Below, piece by piece: positions 60,925-64,000 of a stretch of DNA of 64,000 nucleotides (its first letter is position 1; each line of letters opens with the position of its first letter). The notes below the pieces were generated by a model. It saw only the letters and a program-made list of their open reading frames with translations, was not told the origin of the DNA and searched no databases. Both the position numbers and the translations under genes were made by a program. The DNA is from Stictocephala bisonia (Eukaryota; Arthropoda; Insecta; Hemiptera; Membracidae). The stretch is from assembly GCA_035578905.1 (NCBI GenBank), contig JAQJVL010000083.1, forward strand, positions 1,324,361 through 1,388,360, given 5' to 3'.

Positions 60925-61700
60925 TAGCTGTACCCACCCGCTTCGCCGGTCATAATATTAGGTTTGATTATACAATTGAAATTTGCAGCAAGCCTTCAGT
61001 TTACAGCAAAATTGGATACATTTCTAAAACATTACACTGTATCCAATTTATAACAGCTTCTGTTATGTATAATTTAGTACTGTACTCAATTATTTTTTAT
61101 TTAAAAGTTTAGCCTACCATAATTAATGTTATTAAATTTGATTTTATTCACCAGCTGTTAATCTATTAAATCACTCAATTAGTAGAGCTCCATAAGAATA
61201 CCATGGGAATGTTTGAGACTAGTGGGACTGAATACTGATGTCGAAGAGAAAAAAATCCTTTCTTAGTGAGCCTCTAGGAGCCAAGATAAACATATTTACA
61301 AAATTTGAAATCAGTTGGACGTATAGTTTTGGAGAAATAGTGATGAGTGGTAAATGGTTTTCATATATAGAAGATTAAATTTAAAATGTTCCGATTTAAA
61401 TCAGATTGTTCTCCTAGATAAATAAGTTTCAATGTCTAGACAAACCTGTAAGTCTACTTTTAGAAGGAAAAAATTACTGTAGTTCATTCTGAATCAGTGA
61501 AATATCGGGTTTTTAGCCATATCCTGTGAACTGGCTATGCATGCTTTAAAACTAAATTGTTAATTTTCTGATTGAAAACAGTTTATTCTTCTAGATAACA
61601 AAGTTTAATAGTCTAGAAAAATATGTAAGTCTACTCTTAGAGGCCGTAAATTAACCAATTTGATTTACAAGCACAAATTGAAAATCTAGATCTACCTGGA
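60925..61700 (+). mobile_element. Unclassified interspersed repeat with CCCGCTTCGCCGG start
   Basis: TAGCTGTACCCACCCGCTTC followed by GCCGGTCAT resembles the widespread arthropod repeat start TAGC.TACCCGCCCGCTTCGC. Farther on, TTGAAATCAGTTGGACGTAT and AGTTTTGGAGAAATAGTGA resemble the usual text of the same kind of repeat. Boundaries are uncertain. Confidence 0.45.
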
Positions 61701-62127
61701 TGAAGGAGGGGAGATAGAGCAACAAGTCATAGTTTGTTTAGTCATAATAAAGTTAGTTTAATTTTTATATTCTTCTCGATTCCATTTAATATTTTAATAG
61801 TAAAAAAGAGTGTATACTGTAAAAATTGTTAATTGTTGCATTATAATTAAATTAGAAAAATTGTATTTAGAAAATGTTAATTTTTTTAAGAACTGAAAGG
61901 TTTAGGAGTTTGTTTTGTTTTCCAAAATTTTTCGATATAAATTCTCCAAGTTTTGAGAAAAATTCAGAATCTTCCCCTTCCAAATAAAAAAGCAGTTTTT
62001 CCCATTAAAATAGTTAAATAACCAGTATTTTCACGTTTGTTAATTTCCTGTCAATTTCATGCGACATGTTTTCTGAAGGCAACATGTTTGGTATTCAGTC
62101 ACATATTCAGATGTCCTGGTTTAGAGG

Positions 62128-62406
62128 GTTCTAATTAGTTGGTTTAGCTTCTAGAGTTAAAGTGGGGGTAAGTTCGTTGGAGGAAGCGTGCGGCCGTTGG
62201 GGCAGTTCACCAATAACTTTCTTAGTGGGACCACGTTCGCTCCGCTTTCGAGTACACGGCGACTTGTACCGTTTCGGTTTTCCTTTACTGTTGCGGCAAT
62301 TTTTTCTGCAGTTCACTTGTGAGTGATTGATTGAATGCCGGATGAGCTTTGTTGTGGTTAATTTTGGATTCGAAACCTCCAGGACAGCTACATCTCCCGG
62401 AGGCAA
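62128..62406 (-). CDS. Orphan 91-codon open frame, Lys/Arg-rich, unknown
   Basis: An island with more G and C than its strongly AT-rich flanks is open for about 91 codons on the minus strand. It begins near PPGDVAVLEVSNPK and continues with a basic centre (CRKNCRNSKGKPKRYKSP, TRKRSERGPTKK). The apparent start is a TTG, not ATG, so it may continue from elsewhere or be a decayed fragment of a mobile-element gene. No domain is recognised. Confidence 0.25.
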
Positions 62407-64000
62407 TTTTAGAAAATTTTAAGAAAATTTAGAGAAATTTTTATGAAAGTTTTAGACTATTTTTATGAAATTTAATACAATTTTGAATTTTGAATTTTGA
62501 ATTTTTTTATTTAAAAGTTTAAAGAAATTTATTAAAAAAGTTAAATAAATAAAAAAGGTTCTGGTCTGAAGATATTTAATTTATTATTTTGGAAGAGTTG
62601 TTTTAATCTATTTATGTTCCACTGAGTCAATAAAAGAAGAGATTTTTATTTTCGTTTTTATCATTATTTGTAGAAGAAACCAATTTTATTTGTTGAATTT
62701 ATTTATAAGAAGATAAATAAAGAAACATTTTTATCACTGGACAAGTCTTACTTTAATCTCTCATTTAAGTTTGTTCAACATATCAAAAATAAATAGTAGC
62801 TTTAATAAGGCTACAAAACTTCTTTCATTGGATAGAGATTTGCTATGTTTTGTAATTTTACATACACCGAAACATTTGTTAAGCAGTCTCCAATTGTTGA
62901 TTTAAGTATATGCTGTCACGCGGTTAAATGAATAAAGCAAAATGAATAGTCATACGATCTGGAGTTTTTGTAGATGTACCATTGTAGTTATATGTTGAGA
63001 TAGGGGTTTAAAAAAAAATATTTGGAGATATTTTCATCATAATATTGTCCAAAATAACTAATTATACAAAGTATTTGGGATATTAAAATGCAACATTTTA
63101 ATAATTTGTGGAGGATGTGTTACAGGCCATATGACTAGGAGAGTAGATGCATATGAACACCTGACAACGAAAATATAAAATATTTAAACTTCTGGGACAG
63201 TTCCGATTTATATACAACTTGTGGACAAGCAAACAGTCCACAAAATACATTACTCAGCGTCACATTGTATAGCATGGATATCAATTACCTGTATATACAT
63301 GGATTATTTGTGTTCCTGAAGCTAAATGGTAATTTATCTAAAGAATAGAACATTAAACTAGAATTAAAATTGGAAACTATTGGATAGCTTCAACTAAATA
63401 GACTGTTGGAGAACTGTTGCTGTTGGATTAAAAAAGCAATGTACTCGAGTTTGTACCTCTGCTACAAAATAAATACTCATCCGATTTCGTTGTGTTGTTC
63501 ACCAACATTTAGCCATAAATTATATGGTTTTTAAAGACTTTAAAGAATCGTTTACAGTGGGTAGTATACAACAATAAAAAAACACGAAATTTTAGCACTT
63601 TTGGAGTAAAGCTCAACTTAACAAATTTCTGAAACAAAAAGTAGCCTACTTAAAATAGTCAGTGAAGAAGGTTGTTTTTTGTAGTCTGTCCAAATTCTAG
63701 AGGCACATTGATGTTTGTTGGATTATCATGTAACATAAAATCGTAAGATTTTTTTATCGCACTTACCGTTTTATAATCATTTTTTATTTTTCAATCCGGT
63801 ACTTTTGAAGTTTGTATGATTAGTATGATTCGGAAGTTTGTATGATTAGCCATTTTTAAGATTGCAAGCGTTTAAAGAACTTCCAAAGGAACATTTTGTA
63901 AAATAGGACAGTCTCTATAATTCGAACAGACTAAAAAAAGCAACCTTGTTCACATGACCTTGTTCAAATCTGTGTTCTTTAATGCCAAGTAGTTTTTGGC

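Overview
The window is eukaryotic, and almost certainly arthropod (insect-like) nuclear DNA. It is AT-rich, has one gene split by long introns with GT..AG borders, and is dense in satellites, MITE-like DNA transposons and retroelement fossils. No bacterial-type operon, rRNA, intact tRNA gene or CRISPR array is visible. The species cannot be named from sequence alone.

Only one gene can be supported. Ten minus-strand exons between 30300 and 546 join in phase into 380 codons of an IRSp53/BAIAP2-family protein: nearly the whole I-BAR (IMD) domain, a Ser-rich linker and a complete SH3 domain. The first coding exon (about 18 residues by family comparison) was not identified, and the C-terminus lies beyond position 1. 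So 1-30300 is gene body, and 30301-64000 is first intron and/or upstream DNA. One well-spliced candidate upstream exon is at 40629-40727.

Layout: 1-5.9 kb holds the SH3, linker and late-IMD exons, plus a decayed higher-order repeat array with a pogo/Tigger-like MITE inserted in it. 5.9-13.3 kb is a large intron with CCCACCC/GGGTGGG minisatellites. 13.3-16.8 kb holds three IMD exons and a 642-bp piggyBac-type MITE. 16.8-24.6 kb holds two IMD exons, a perfect 80-bp palindrome, a foldback TIR element, a 145-bp triplication, an LTR-like block and a MITE with 8-bp target duplications. 24.6-30.3 kb is an intron with a ~1.15-kb imperfect inverted repeat, a LINE fragment, a ~117-bp satellite, a broken gag fossil and a 32-bp E-box satellite, ending at the first recognised IMD exon. 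30.3-64 kb has no confident coding exon. It carries large tandem arrays of 87-bp (41.9-45.1 kb), 54-bp (52.8-54.1 kb) and 62-bp (57.0-60.5 kb) units, a 300-bp CT/CA microsatellite and further MITE copies.

The long open frames at 52.6-54.2 kb come from a 54-bp repeat (a multiple of three with few stops) and are not treated as genes. I found no convincing new multi-gene system. The most interesting signals are structural: the palindrome, the intronic foldback, a two-copy transposon family with matching 8-bp duplications, and the variant order inside the satellites.
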